Positions 1-11,695 of a stretch of DNA of 64,000 nt are shown here, in pieces. Source of the stretch: Endomychus coccineus (Eukaryota; Arthropoda; Insecta; Coleoptera; Endomychidae); assembly GCA_958510875.1 (NCBI GenBank), contig OY294070.1, forward strand, positions 44,034,306 to 44,098,305, in the 5' to 3' direction. Below the pieces are notes generated by a model. It worked only from the letters and a program-made list of their open reading frames with translations. It did not search any database and had not been told where the DNA came from. Position numbers and translations under genes: made by a program. Numbering within the stretch: position 1 is the stretch's first letter; every line of letters starts with the position of its first letter.

Positions 1-104
1 TCTGGCGACAACTCGAGTATGAAGAGAATTATGACAAATATGAGCTAGAAGAATATGAATTTCAACAATTTTGTGAAAAATGGCTGGGAGAAGACAGTAA
101 ATAA
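1..104 (+). CDS. Gene A, copy 0 (partial, 3' end)
   Basis: This is the last 33 codons of a gene A copy, reading codons from base 3 to the TAA at 102-104. It matches the acidic tail of the complete copies, with a conserved WLGE near the end. The stop codon overlaps an AATAAA poly(A) signal. The 5' part lies left of the window. Confidence 0.75.
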   Translation, partial: WRQLEYEENYDKYELEEYEFQQFCEKWLGEDSK

Positions 105-654
105 AAATATTATATCTACTGTATTGTTTATATTTTCACCTGTCCCACTATGCAATTCCAATTTTGCTACTAAGATTCGATAGAATTTCTTTCTCGCACG
201 AGAGTAACGTTCAGAACGAGAAACGATTGATACGTTGACTATCGTTCTTTCTAGCAACGAGTCATTGAAGTCATTCGATGAGAAATCCAACAGACGAATT
301 TCGTTCACCAAACAATATCCTACAATTCCATTTCTCGAACGATATGTTGACTACGATTCGTTTAGTAGCCAAGTTCTCTCCGAACGAAAGTTACGTTTCG
401 ACATAGGAACGAGTGATACATTGACAATTATCCGTTTCAATTTACAATTTCATTTCTTGAACGAGAACTACGTTCAGAAACAAGAACGATTGATGCGGTC
501 GGTGAAAAATTTGGACGACAAAATTTCTTGACAAGAAAATATTTTACAATTTCATTCCTCGAACGAGAGTAACGTTCAACTTTTCATCAAACGACTTCAA
601 CGATTCGGAATTTTGCTGCGCATCAGTTGTTCCTCCTCCAGACGTCGACAGCAA
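105..654. other. A-to-B spacer with decayed hr motifs
   Basis: No convincing gene is seen here. The stretch contains several degenerate copies of the hr motif (a TCTCGAACGAGA core followed by GTTACGTTC-like sequence), for example near 191-215, 330-345, 450-480 and 555-575. They are older and more diverged than those in the hr blocks. Short open frames in both directions arise from these repeats. The same spacer recurs between A and B in every array unit. Confidence 0.7.
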
Positions 655-686
655 TATAAAGAGAACGTGATCACGAAGCCACTAGT
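655..686 (+). promoter_or_regulatory. Gene B core promoter
   Basis: A TATAAAG box at 655-661 lies about 80 bases before the first ATG of gene B. A weak initiator-like CTAGT is near 682-686. The box is repeated in every B copy and is conserved in the diverged paralog, near 45,012-45,018, which supports function. Confidence 0.6.
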
Positions 687-737
687 GCGATTCGACACAT
701 CAGATAGATATTACGATAGTTGGAACATAAAACCGAT

Positions 738-2057
738 ATGCAGGTATCGCTGCCGTCATCGTCTACCGGGACCTACCAGAACAAACGTTGCAGTCACGTA
801 ACGGAACGAGTTTTTCGTCCGCTACAAGAAGTGCCGATCGATATCAAAAAAAAAGTTACGAGGGTGAAATATAACTTGAAAAATTTCGTAATTGAGATTT
901 TGCACGGTCGTGGTATACAATTATATCATAAAGATATGCGATTTTCTTTCAATGTCGTCGATGCGTATATTTGTGGATGGGAAATGTATCTTTTTCTAAC
1001 CAATTTCGAGTCGTCACAACATCCATCGATATCATCGTTACCATCGATATCGTCTTCGTCAGCAGCGACGGTGTGTTTATCAAGCGAAGTTGCTAACATC
1101 GTTGACTACATCAGTTTTATGAGGTGTACTTTTTTTCAAAGTTTGTTGTATATCGATAATTTTTTTGAAAGTTTGTTGCATATCGATGTGTTTTACAATC
1201 GATCGGCAATCATATACGCTCTGATATTCCGAGCGTTTAACGACGATAGTTCGTCATTACACGATTTGTTGCAGTGTGACTCGGACATCGACATCGTTGT
1301 CATGTGCTTCAGACATATGTTCACGGAACACACGTATTACAAAATTAGTTTGCCGCATTTACTCGATAATCTCACAGCATTGAAAACGAAAAATTACTTG
1401 ACGGATGTACGTCATGTTCGTAAACTGATTATGACATTTGTTCCTTATTGCTCGGCCGATCACACGAAAATTAAATTCGATAGCAATGTCACCTATCGAA
1501 AAATTGCGACTATCGCCGTTATATTTTTGTTGGCCACTCATAATAGCCTGCAATCGAACGAAGAAGATGTTAATTTTCTGGAGGAATTGAAATTACATTG
1601 CTATCGCAATGATCGGTGTTCGATTTTTACAGCAATTTCGTTGTTGTATCCGTTTATATCGAGTCCTCATCCATCGATCGACTCCCCACTGTATTACATT
1701 ATCAATTCGAGAACCGATTCCGCAAACCATCTCAATGAGCGTACACGACACATTTATTTGCTGTTGCGTGAGAGAACTAGGTCGACTGGGTTCTTCGAAT
1801 TTTTTGTAGATTCGACGGTATCGCCGAGATCATTGAAAATGTTGGCATTACGATTTATTTTCACAAATCAGCATCTGATGTTTATTTTTTGCAAATACTA
1901 TATCAATCGGTTAGAGCTGAATCATGAGATTCGTCACGCGTACGATCGATACGGCATATTAAAGTACGATCTGGTTGGCCGACTCATCGACAAAATTGAA
2001 AAAACGTTCGTCAGGAATCGTGTTCGGCCATCGACACAATTGAATTTGAAAGTGTGA
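738..2057 (+). CDS. Gene B, copy 1: unrecognised 439-aa protein
   Basis: I do not recognise this family. The first ATG in the long open frame is at 738; the frame is open for six more codons upstream, from a TTG, which is unlikely as a eukaryotic start. The protein has a short Ser-rich N-terminal part, a Ser-rich loop near residues 95-115, and a long region rich in Leu, Ile, Phe and Tyr that looks like a helical globular protein. There is no signal peptide or obvious catalytic motif. AATAAA follows the TGA by about 12 bases. A paralog at 45,092 keeps the same length pattern at roughly two-thirds identity by eye, so the frame has been under selection. Gene A lies about 0.6 kb upstream on the same strand. 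Confidence 0.78.
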   Translation: MQVSLPSSSTGTYQNKRCSHVTERVFRPLQEVPIDIKKKVTRVKYNLKNFVIEILHGRGIQLYHKDMRFSFNVVDAYICGWEMYLFLTNFESSQHPSISSLPSISSSSAATVCLSSEVANIVDYISFMRCTFFQSLLYIDNFFESLLHIDVFYNRSAIIYALIFRAFNDDSSSLHDLLQCDSDIDIVVMCFRHMFTEHTYYKISLPHLLDNLTALKTKNYLTDVRHVRKLIMTFVPYCSADHTKIKFDSNVTYRKIATIAVIFLLATHNSLQSNEEDVNFLEELKLHCYRNDRCSIFTAISLLYPFISSPHPSIDSPLYYIINSRTDSANHLNERTRHIYLLLRERTRSTGFFEFFVDSTVSPRSLKMLALRFIFTNQHLMFIFCKYYINRLELNHEIRHAYDRYGILKYDLVGRLIDKIEKTFVRNRVRPSTQLNLKV

Positions 2058-2157
2058 AATTTATTAATAAAAATATATTCTCAAATGTTTTTGTTTTATT
2101 CTCCGTAATTGCAGTGATCCGATACATCACAGGGTCGTCAGTTCAAAAGATAACCGA

Positions 2158-2990
2158 ACCTCGAAGTAATCCACCGGTGGAATTTCGTTCCAACAAATTT
2201 CACTCGAGATAAAACTGTTCCAATCCTCGAACGAAAATTACGTTCAAAGTTTTTGCAGCTCGAAGAAATCCACCGGTGAGATTTCGTTTCGACAATCGAT
2301 CGTTCGACGAGAGATTCTAGGCGGACAAAGTTTGTTCATCAGAAAATATATTACGATTTCATTTCTCGAACGAGAGTTACGTTCAAAGTTTTTGTAGCTC
2401 GAAGAAATCTACCGGTGGAATTTCGTTTCAACAATCAATCGTTCGACGAGAGATTCTAGGTGGACAACGTTTGTTCATCAGAAAATATTTTACGATTTCA
2501 TTTCTCGAACGAGAGTTACGTTCAAAGTTTTTGCAGCTCGAAGAAATCCACCGGTGAGATTTCGTTCCAACAAATTTTACTCGATATAAAACTGCTTTTC
2601 GATAACGCTCGTGTGCATGACAAGGAACATATGAACGAAAGTTACGTTCGGAAAGAGACACGATCGATACGTTGACTATGATTCATTTGAAGCGAAAAGT
2701 CACGCAACAAAATTCCGAATTGTAGAAGTTGATCGGTGACACATTTATCCGACCAAATTTCTCGACAAGAAAATATTTTACAATTTCATCTCTCGAATAA
2801 GCGTAACGTTGAGAACGAAGAACGATCGATGCGTTGACTACTACCGTCTTGTCTAGCGATACGTCCTGAAAGTCGTTCGGTGAGACATCCAACAGATGAA
2901 TTTCGTTCACCAGACAATATTCTACAAATTTATTCCTCGAACGATGATTACGTTCAAAATGAGAAACGAGCGATACGTTGATCACTATTC
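2158..2990. repeat. hr-like repeat block, unit 1
   Basis: Four ACCGGT cores lie at 2173, 2272, 2411 and 2550, spaced 99, 139 and 139 bp. Each is usually part of the 8-bp palindrome CACCGGTG. Between cores lie a TCTCGAACGAGA-type motif followed by GTTACGTTC, and, in the longer spacer, a TCGTTCGACGAGA motif. From about 2600 to 2990 the motif continues in decayed form. The organisation resembles the homologous regions of insect large DNA viruses, which act as enhancers and origins; the function here is inference. Confidence 0.85.
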
Positions 2991-3164
2991 TTTCAGAGCG
3001 ATGGGTCATGCAGCAAAATTGTGAACCGTTCGTTAGAAGTGAAATTACATCGAAAATATAAAACATTCCTTGATACACGGAAGGATATATTTCAAGAACC
3101 ATTTTCCATACTACAAACGAATACGGCTGCATATTTCCGTTTTCTTCCTTTACAATGCAGTGCA

Positions 3165-3198
3165 TATATATATGTTCCCAAGTAACGTACGGTTCAGT
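3165..3198 (+). promoter_or_regulatory. Gene A core promoter (TATA plus initiator)
   Basis: TATATATA at 3165-3172 is followed 31 bases later by the arthropod initiator TCAGT (A at 3196). The leader to the ATG at 3254 is about 58 bases. The same arrangement recurs before each complete A copy. The leader is itself a diverged piece of the 174-bp module repeated inside the gene. Confidence 0.75.
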
Positions 3199-3253
3199 TC
3201 GCAATCGTAGTTTATACGACATCGTTCGACCAAATCGATCATAATACCGTAAT

Positions 3254-3664
3254 ATGTCAGATAAAAACGAAAAATTATTGTCCGGTGTGACAGCTAGTGA
3301 ACAATCCAAAAAACGTGAGATACGGTGGAGACCGCTGGAAAGAACATGCGAAGCGATGGAGGATTGTGCAGTTCGCAATCGTAGTTTGTACGACATCGTT
3401 CGACCAAATCGATTATTCTACCGTAACATTACAGATAAAAACAAAAAATTATTGTCCGGTGTGACAGCTAGTGAACAATCCAAAAAACGTGAGGTACGTT
3501 GGAGACCGCTGGAAAGAACATGCGAAGCGATGGAGGATTGGTCGGACCTCTACGATGCCATCTGGCGACAACTCGAGTATGAAGAGAATTATGACAAATA
3601 TGAGCTAGAAGAATATGAATTTCAACAATTTTGTGAAAAATGGCTGGGAGAAGACAGTAAATAA
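3254..3664 (+). CDS. Gene A, copy 1: modular acidic-tail protein, 136 aa
   Basis: I do not recognise this family. The protein is two 58-aa modules (residues 2-59 and 60-94 plus a junction) followed by a unique tail rich in Glu, Asp and Tyr that ends in WLGE and a few residues. The modules are basic (SEQSKKRE, RWRPLERT), so the protein has a basic front and an acidic back. It lacks a signal peptide and membrane segments; a nuclear or nucleic-acid-associated role is a guess. The ATG at 3254 follows a good TATA and initiator. The TAA overlaps AATAAA. This copy alone has Leu at residue 54 instead of Ser. A diverged homologue at 51,058 keeps the tail, which supports real coding. Confidence 0.72.
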   Translation: MSDKNEKLLSGVTASEQSKKREIRWRPLERTCEAMEDCAVRNRSLYDIVRPNRLFYRNITDKNKKLLSGVTASEQSKKREVRWRPLERTCEAMEDWSDLYDAIWRQLEYEENYDKYELEEYEFQQFCEKWLGEDSK

Positions 3665-4297
3665 AAATATTATATCTACTGTATTGTTTATATTTTCACC
3701 TGTCCCACTATGCAATTCCAATTTTGCTACTAAGATTCGATAGAATTTCTTTCTCGCACGAGAGTAACGTTCAGAACGAGAAACGATTGATACGTTGACT
3801 ATCGTTCTTTCTAGCAACGAGTCATTGAAGTCATTCGATGAGAAATCCAACAGACGAATTTCGTTCACCAAACAATATCCTACAATTCCATTTCTCGAAC
3901 GATATGTTGACTACGATTCGTTTAGTAGCCAAGTTCTCTCCGAACGAAAGTTACGTTTCGACATAGGAACGAGTGATACATTGACAATTATCCGTTTCAA
4001 TTTACAATTTCATTTCTTGAACGAGAACTACGTTCAGAAACAAGAACGATTGATGCGGTCGGTGAAAAATTTGGACGACAAAATTTCTTGACAAGAAAAT
4101 ATTTTACAATTTCATTCCTCGAACGAGAGTAACGTTCAACTTTTCATCAAACGACTTCAACGATTCGGAATTTTGCTGCGCATCAGTTGTTCCTCCTCCA
4201 GACGTCGACAGCAATATAAAGAGAACGTGATCACGAAGCCACTAGTGCGATTCGACACATCAGATAGATATTACGATAGTTGGAACATAAAACCGAT

Positions 4298-5617
4298 ATG
4301 CAGGTATCGCTGCCGTCATCGTCTACCGGGACCTACCAGAACAAACGTTGCAGTCACGTAACGGAACGAGTTTTTCGTCCGCTACAAGAAGTGCCGATCG
4401 ATATCAAAAAAAAAGTTACGAGGGTGAAATATAACTTGAAAAATTTCGTAATTGAGATTTTGCACGGTCGTGGTATACAATTATATCATAAAGATATGCG
4501 ATTTTCTTTCAATGTCGTCGATGCGTATATTTGTGGATGGGAAATGTATCTTTTTCTAACCAATTTCGAGTCGTCACAACATCCATCGATATCATCGTTA
4601 CCATCGATATCGTCTTCGTCAGCAGCGACGGTGTGTTTATCAAGCGAAGTTGCTAACATCGTTGACTACATCAGTTTTATGAGGTGTACTTTTTTTCAAA
4701 GTTTGTTGTATATCGATAATTTTTTTGAAAGTTTGTTGCATATCGATGTGTTTTACAATCGATCGGCAATCATATACGCTCTGATATTCCGAGCGTTTAA
4801 CGACGATAGTTCGTCATTACACGATTTGTTGCAGTGTGACTCGGACATCGACATCGTTGTCATGTGCTTCAGACATATGTTCACGGAACACACGTATTAC
4901 AAAATTAGTTTGCCGCATTTACTCGATAATCTCACAGCATTGAAAACGAAAAATTACTTGACGGATGTACGTCATGTTCGTAAACTGATTATGACATTTG
5001 TTCCTTATTGCTCGGCCGATCACACGAAAATTAAATTCGATAGCAATGTCACCTATCGAAAAATTGCGACTATCGCCGTTATATTTTTGTTGGCCACTCA
5101 TAATAGCCTGCAATCGAACGAAGAAGATGTTAATTTTCTGGAGGAATTGAAATTACATTGCTATCGCAATGATCGGTGTTCGATTTTTACAGCAATTTCG
5201 TTGTTGTATCCGTTTATATCGAGTCCTCATCCATCGATCGACTCCCCACTGTATTACATTATCAATTCGAGAACCGATTCCGCAAACCATCTCAATGAGC
5301 GTACACGACACATTTATTTGCTGTTGCGTGAGAGAACTAGGTCGACTGGGTTCTTCGAATTTTTTGTAGATTCGACGGTATCGCCGAGATCATTGAAAAT
5401 GTTGGCATTACGATTTATTTTCACAAATCAGCATCTGATGTTTATTTTTTGCAAATACTATATCAATCGGTTAGAGCTGAATCATGAGATTCGTCACGCG
5501 TACGATCGATACGGCATATTAAAGTACGATCTGGTTGGCCGACTCATCGACAAAATTGAAAAAACGTTCGTCAGGAATCGTGTTCGGCCATCGACACAAT
5601 TGAATTTGAAAGTGTGA
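4298..5617 (+). CDS. Gene B, copy 2
   Basis: This 439-aa copy appears identical in protein to copy 1 at 738. It has the same ATG choice, the same TATAAAG box 83 bases upstream and the same AATAAA after the stop. It starts 3,560 bp after copy 1. Confidence 0.78.
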   Translation: MQVSLPSSSTGTYQNKRCSHVTERVFRPLQEVPIDIKKKVTRVKYNLKNFVIEILHGRGIQLYHKDMRFSFNVVDAYICGWEMYLFLTNFESSQHPSISSLPSISSSSAATVCLSSEVANIVDYISFMRCTFFQSLLYIDNFFESLLHIDVFYNRSAIIYALIFRAFNDDSSSLHDLLQCDSDIDIVVMCFRHMFTEHTYYKISLPHLLDNLTALKTKNYLTDVRHVRKLIMTFVPYCSADHTKIKFDSNVTYRKIATIAVIFLLATHNSLQSNEEDVNFLEELKLHCYRNDRCSIFTAISLLYPFISSPHPSIDSPLYYIINSRTDSANHLNERTRHIYLLLRERTRSTGFFEFFVDSTVSPRSLKMLALRFIFTNQHLMFIFCKYYINRLELNHEIRHAYDRYGILKYDLVGRLIDKIEKTFVRNRVRPSTQLNLKV

Positions 5618-5717
5618 AATTTATTAATAAAAATATATTCTCAAATGTTTTTGTTTTATTCTCCGTAATTGCAGTGATCCGATACATCACAGGGTCGTCA
5701 GTTCAAAAGATAACCGA

Positions 5718-6689
5718 ACCTCGAAGTAATCCACCGGTGGAATTTCGTTCCAACAAATTTCACTCGAGATAAAACTGTTCCAATCCTCGAACGAAAATTA
5801 CGTTCAAAGTTTTTGCAGCTCGAAGAAATCCACCGGTGAGATTTCGTTTCGACAATCGATCGTTCGACGAGAGATTCTAGGCGGACAAAGTTTGTTCATC
5901 AGAAAATATATTACGATTTCATTTCTCGAACGAGAGTTACGTTCAAAGTTTTTGTAGCTCGAAGAAATCTACCGGTGGAATTTCGTTTCAACAATCAATC
6001 GTTCGACGAGAGATTCTAGACAGACAAAGTTTGTTCATCATAAAATAATTTACGATTTCATTTCTCGAACGAGAGTTACGTTCAAAGTTTTTGTAGCTCG
6101 AAGAAATCCACCGGTGGAATTTCGTTTCAACAACCAATCGTTCGACGAGAGATTCTAGGTGGACAACGTTTGTTCATCAGAAAATATTTTACGATTTCAT
6201 TTCTCGAACGAGAGTTACGTTCAAAGTTTTTGCAGCTCGAAGAAATCCACCGGTGAGATTTCGTTCCAACAAATTTTACTCGATATAAAACTGCTTTTCG
6301 ATAACGCTCGTGTGCATGACAAGGAACATATGAACGAAAGTTACGTTCGGAAAGAGACACGATCGATACGTTGACTATGATTCGTTTGAAGCGAAAAGTC
6401 ACGCAACAAAATTCCGAATTGTAGAAGTTGATCGGTGACACATTTATCCGACCAAATTTCTCGACAAGAAAATATTTTACAATTTCATCTCTCGAATAAG
6501 CGTAACGTTGAGAACGAAGAACGATCGATGCGTTGACTACTACCGTCTTGTCTAGCGATACGTCCTGAAAGTCGTTCGGTGAGACATCCAACAGATGAAT
6601 TTCGTTCACCAGACAATATTCTACAAATTTATTCCTCGAACGATGATTACGTTCAAAATGAGAAACGAGCGATACGTTGATCACTATTC
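5718..6689. repeat. hr-like repeat block, unit 2
   Basis: Five cores at 5733, 5832, 5971, 6110 and 6249 are spaced 99, 139, 139 and 139 bp. One more 139-bp repeat than in unit 1 accounts for the change of unit length from 3,560 to 3,699 bp. Decayed motifs fill 6300-6689. Confidence 0.85.
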
Positions 6690-6952
6690 TTTCAGAGCGA
6701 TGGGTCATGCAGCAAAATTGTGAACCGTTCGTTAGAAGTGAAATTACATCGAAAATATAAAACATTCCTTGATACACGGAAGGATATATTTCAAGAACCA
6801 TTTTCCATACTACAAACGAATACGGCTGCATATTTCCGTTTTCTTCCTTTACAATGCAGTGCATATATATATGTTCCCAAGTAACGTACGGTTCAGTTCG
6901 CAATCGTAGTTTGTACGACATCGTTCGACCAAATCGATCATAATACCGTAAT

Positions 6953-7363
6953 ATGTCAGATAAAAACGAAAAATTATTGTCCGGTGTGACAGCTAGTGAA
7001 CAATCCAAAAAACGTGAGATACGGTGGAGACCGCTGGGAAGAACATGCGAAGCGATGGAGGATTGTGCAGTTCGCAATCGTAGTTTGTACGACATCGTTC
7101 GACCAAATCGATCATTCTACCGTAACATTACAGATAAAAACAAAAAATTATTGTCCGGTGTGACAGCTAGTGAACAATCCAAAAAACGTGAGGTACGTTG
7201 GAGACCGCTGGAAAGAACATGCGAAGCGATGGAGGATTGGTCGGACCTCTACGATGCCATCTGGCGACAACTCGAGTATGAAGAGAATTATGACAAATAT
7301 GAGCTAGAAGAATATGAATTTCAACAATTTTGTGAAAAATGGCTGGGAGAAGACAGTAAATAA
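6953..7363 (+). CDS. Gene A, copy 2
   Basis: This is a two-module, 136-aa copy. It has a private Glu-to-Gly change at residue 29 (LGRTCEA instead of LERTCEA). Promoter, leader and stop-overlapping AATAAA match copy 1. Confidence 0.72.
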   Translation: MSDKNEKLLSGVTASEQSKKREIRWRPLGRTCEAMEDCAVRNRSLYDIVRPNRSFYRNITDKNKKLLSGVTASEQSKKREVRWRPLERTCEAMEDWSDLYDAIWRQLEYEENYDKYELEEYEFQQFCEKWLGEDSK

Positions 7364-7996
7364 AAATATTATATCTACTGTATTGTTTATATTTTCACCT
7401 GTCCCACTATGCAATTCCAATTTTGCTACTAAGATTCGATAGAATTTCTTTCTCGCACGAGAGTAACGTTCAGAACGAGAAACGATTGATACGTTGACTA
7501 TCGTTCTTTCTAGCAACGAGTCATTGAAGTCATTCGATGAGAAATCCAACAGACGAATTTCGTTCACCAAACAATATCCTACAATTCCATTTCTCGAACG
7601 ATATGTTGACTACGATTCGTTTAGTAGCCAAGTTCTCTCCGAACGAAAGTTACGTTTCGACATAGGAACGAGTGATACATTGACAATTATCCGTTTCAAT
7701 TTACAATTTCATTTCTTGAACGAGAACTACGTTCAGAAACAAGAACGATTGATGCGGTCGGTGAAAAATTTGGACGACAAAATTTCTTGACAAGAAAATA
7801 TTTTACAATTTCATTCCTCGAACGAGAGTAACGTTCAACTTTTCATCAAACGACTTCAACGATTCGGAATTTTGCTGCGCATCAGTTGTTCCTCCTCCAG
7901 ACGTCGACAGCAATATAAAGAGAACGTGATCACGAAGCCACTAGTGCGATTCGACACATCAGATAGATATTACGATAGTTGGAACATAAAACCGAT

Positions 7997-9316
7997 ATGC
8001 AGGTATCGCTGCCGTCATCGTCTACCGGGACCTACCAGAACAAACGTTGCAGTCACGTAACGGAACGAGTTTTTCGTCCGCTACAAGAAGTGCCGATCGA
8101 TATCAAAAAAAAAGTTACGAGGGTGAAATATAACTTGAAAAATTTCGTAATTGAGATTTTGCACGGTCGTGGTATACAATTATATCATAAAGATATGCGA
8201 TTTTCTTTCAATGTCGTCGATGCGTATATTTGTGGATGGGAAATGTATCTTTTTCTAACCAATTTCGAGTCGTCACAACATCCATCGATATCATCGTTAC
8301 CATCGATATCGTCTTCGTCAGCAGCGACGGTGTGTTTATCAAGCGAAGTTGCTAACATCGTTGACTACATCAGTTTTATGAGGTGTACTTTTTTTCAAAG
8401 TTTGTTGTATATCGATAATTTTTTTGAAAGTTTGTTGCATATCGATCTGTTTTACAATCGATCGGCAATCATATACGCTCTGATATTCCGAGCGTTTAAC
8501 GACGATAGTTCGTCATTACACGATTTGTTGCAGTGTGACTCGGACATCGACATCGTTGTCATGTGCTTCAGACATATGTTCACGGAACACACGTATTACA
8601 AAATTAGTTTGCCGCATTTACTCGATAATCTCACAGCATTGAAAACGAAAAATTACTTGACGGATGTACGTCATGTTCGTAAACTGATTATGACATTTGT
8701 TCCTTATTGCTCGGCCGATCACACGAAAATTAAATTCGATAGCAATGTCACCTATCGAAAAATTGCGACTATCGCCGTTATATTTTTGTTGGCCACTCAT
8801 AATAGCCTGCAATCGAACGAAGAAGATGTTAATTTTCTGGAGGAATTGAAATTACATTGCTATCGCAATGATCGGTGTTCGATTTTTACAGCAATTTCGT
8901 TGTTGTATCCGTTTATATCGAGTCCTCATCCATCGATCGACTCCCCACTGTATTACATTATCAATTCGAGAACCGATTCCGCAAACCATCTCAATGAGCG
9001 TACACGACACATTTATTTGCTGTTGCGTGAGAGAACTAGGTCGACTGGGTTCTTCGAATTTTTTGTAGATTCGACGGTATCGCCGAGATCATTGAAAATG
9101 TTGGCATTACGATTTATTTTCACAAATCAGCATCTGATGTTTATTTTTTGCAAATACTATATCAATCGGTTAGAGCTGAATCATGAGATTCGTCACGCGT
9201 ACGATCGATACGGCATATTAAAGTACGATCTGGTTGGCCGACTCATCGACAAAATTGAAAAAACGTTCGTCAGGAATCGTGTTCGGCCATCGACACAATT
9301 GAATTTGAAAGTGTGA
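7997..9316 (+). CDS. Gene B, copy 3
   Basis: This is an intact 439-aa copy with a private Val-to-Leu change at residue 151 (GTG to CTG). Otherwise it matches copy 1. Confidence 0.78.
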   Translation: MQVSLPSSSTGTYQNKRCSHVTERVFRPLQEVPIDIKKKVTRVKYNLKNFVIEILHGRGIQLYHKDMRFSFNVVDAYICGWEMYLFLTNFESSQHPSISSLPSISSSSAATVCLSSEVANIVDYISFMRCTFFQSLLYIDNFFESLLHIDLFYNRSAIIYALIFRAFNDDSSSLHDLLQCDSDIDIVVMCFRHMFTEHTYYKISLPHLLDNLTALKTKNYLTDVRHVRKLIMTFVPYCSADHTKIKFDSNVTYRKIATIAVIFLLATHNSLQSNEEDVNFLEELKLHCYRNDRCSIFTAISLLYPFISSPHPSIDSPLYYIINSRTDSANHLNERTRHIYLLLRERTRSTGFFEFFVDSTVSPRSLKMLALRFIFTNQHLMFIFCKYYINRLELNHEIRHAYDRYGILKYDLVGRLIDKIEKTFVRNRVRPSTQLNLKV

Positions 9317-9416
9317 AATTTATTAATAAAAATATATTCTCAAATGTTTTTGTTTTATTCTCCGTAATTGCAGTGATCCGATACATCACAGGGTCGTCAG
9401 TTCAAAAGATAACCGA

Positions 9417-10388
9417 ACCTCGAAGTAATCCACCGGTGGAATTTCGTTCCAACAAATTTCACTCGAGATAAAACTGTTCCAATCCTCGAACGAAAATTAC
9501 GTTCAAAGTTTTTGCAGCTCGAAGAAATCCACCGGTGAGATTTCGTTTCGACAATCGATCGTTCGACGAGAGATTCTAGGCGGACAAAGTTTGTTCATCA
9601 GAAAATATATTACGATTTCATTTCTCGAACGAGAGTTACGTTCAAAGTTTTTGTAGCTCGAAGAAATCTACCGGTGGAATTTCGTTTCAACAATCAATCG
9701 TTCGACGAGAGATTCTAGACAGACAAAGTTTGTTCATCATAAAATAATTTACGATTTCATTTCTCGAACGAGAGTTACGTTCAAAGTTTTTGTAGCTCGA
9801 AGAAATCCACCGGTGGAATTTCGTTTCAACAACCAATCGTTCGACGAGAGATTCTAGGTGGACAACGTTTGTTCATCAGAAAATATTTTACGATTTCATT
9901 TCTCGAACGAGAGTTACGTTCAAAGTTTTTGCAGCTCGAAGAAATCCACCGGTGAGATTTCGTTCCAACAAATTTTACTCGATATAAAACTGCTTTTCGA
10001 TAACGCTCGTGTGCATGACAAGGAACATATGAACGAAAGTTACGTTCGGAAAGAGACACGATCGATACGTTGACTATGATTCGTTTGAAGCGAAAAGTCA
10101 CGCAACAAAATTCCGAATTGTAGAAGTTGATCGGTGACACATTTATCCGACCAAATTTCTCGACAAGAAAATATTTTACAATTTCATCTCTCGAATAAGC
10201 GTAACGTTGAGAACGAAGAACGATCGATGCGTTGACTACTACCGTCTTGTCTAGCGATACGTCCTGAAAGTCGTTCGGTGAGACATCCAACAGATGAATT
10301 TCGTTCACCAGACAATATTCTACAAATTTATTCCTCGAACGATGATTACGTTCAAAATGAGAAACGAGCGATACGTTGATCACTATTC
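9417..10388. repeat. hr-like repeat block, unit 3
   Basis: This has the same five-core structure as unit 2, shifted by exactly 3,699 bp, with decayed motifs towards its right end. Confidence 0.85.
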
Positions 10389-10651
10389 TTTCAGAGCGAT
10401 GGGTCATGCAGCAAAATTGTGAACCGTTCGTTAGAAGTGAAATTACATCGAAAATATAAAACATTCCTTGATACACGGAAGGATATATTTCAAGAACCAT
10501 TTTCCATACTACAAACGAATACGGCTGCATATTTCCGTTTTCTTCCTTTACAATGCAGTGCATATATATATGTTCCCAAGTAACGTACGGTTCAGTTCGC
10601 AATCGTAGTTTGTACGACATCGTTCGACCAAATCGATCATAATACCGTAAT

Positions 10652-11062
10652 ATGTCAGATAAAAACGAAAAATTATTGTCCGGTGTGACAGCTAGTGAAC
10701 AATCCAAAAAACGTGAGATACGGTGGAGACCGCTGGAAAGAACATGCGAAGCGATGGAGGATTGTGCAGTTCGCAATCGTAGTTTGTACGACATCGTTCG
10801 ACCAAATCGATCATTCTACCGTAACATTACAGATAAAAACAAAAAATTATTGTCCGGTGTGACAGCTAGTGAACAATCCAAAAAACGTGAGGTACGTTGG
10901 AGACCGCTGGAAAGAACATGCGAAGCGATGGAGGATTGGTCGGACCTCTACGATGCCATCTGGCGACAACTCGAGTATGAAGAGAATTATGACAAATATG
11001 AGCTAGAAGAATATGAATTTCAACAATTTTGTGAAAAATGGCTGGGAGAAGACAGTAAATAA
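10652..11062 (+). CDS. Gene A, copy 3
   Basis: This is a standard two-module, 136-aa copy. The first module carries NEKLL and the second NKKLL with REVRW, the pattern typical of the 3,699-bp units. Confidence 0.72.
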   Translation: MSDKNEKLLSGVTASEQSKKREIRWRPLERTCEAMEDCAVRNRSLYDIVRPNRSFYRNITDKNKKLLSGVTASEQSKKREVRWRPLERTCEAMEDWSDLYDAIWRQLEYEENYDKYELEEYEFQQFCEKWLGEDSK

Positions 11063-11695
11063 AAATATTATATCTACTGTATTGTTTATATTTTCACCTG
11101 TCCCACTATGCAATTCCAATTTTGCTACTAAGATTCGATAGAATTTCTTTCTCGCACGAGAGTAACGTTCAGAACGAGAAACGATTGATACGTTGACTAT
11201 CGTTCTTTCTAGCAACGAGTCATTGAAGTCATTCGATGAGAAATCCAACAGACGAATTTCGTTCACCAAACAATATCCTACAATTCCATTTCTCGAACGA
11301 TATGTTGACTACGATTCGTTTAGTAGCCAAGTTCTCTCCGAACGAAAGTTACGTTTCGACATAGGAACGAGTGATACATTGACAATTATCCGTTTCAATT
11401 TACAATTTCATTTCTTGAACGAGAACTACGTTCAGAAACAAGAACGATTGATGCGGTCGGTGAAAAATTTGGACGACAAAATTTCTTGACAAGAAAATAT
11501 TTTACAATTTCATTCCTCGAACGAGAGTAACGTTCAACTTTTCATCAAACGACTTCAACGATTCGGAATTTTGCTGCGCATCAGTTGTTCCTCCTCCAGA
11601 CGTCGACAGCAATATAAAGAGAACGTGATCACGAAGCCACTAGTGCGATTCGACACATCAGATAGATATTACGATAGTTGGAACATAAAACCGAT

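Noticed and set aside
235..531. 98-aa open frame between genes A and B
   Set aside because: It starts from a non-ATG codon, lies in decayed hr repeats, overlaps an opposite 88-aa frame and is not found next to the diverged B paralog.
720..737. Six-codon upstream extension of gene B from a TTG
   Set aside because: A eukaryotic ribosome would be expected to use the ATG at 738. The same TTG is kept in the paralog, so a non-AUG start is not fully excluded.
6127..7095. Long minus-strand open frames (322 aa, up to 386 aa) recurring in each array unit
   Set aside because: They run antisense to the start of gene A and on into the hr repeats, begin inside the A module and have no own promoter in a sensible place. 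Recurrence only reflects copying of the unit. No diverged homologue supports them.
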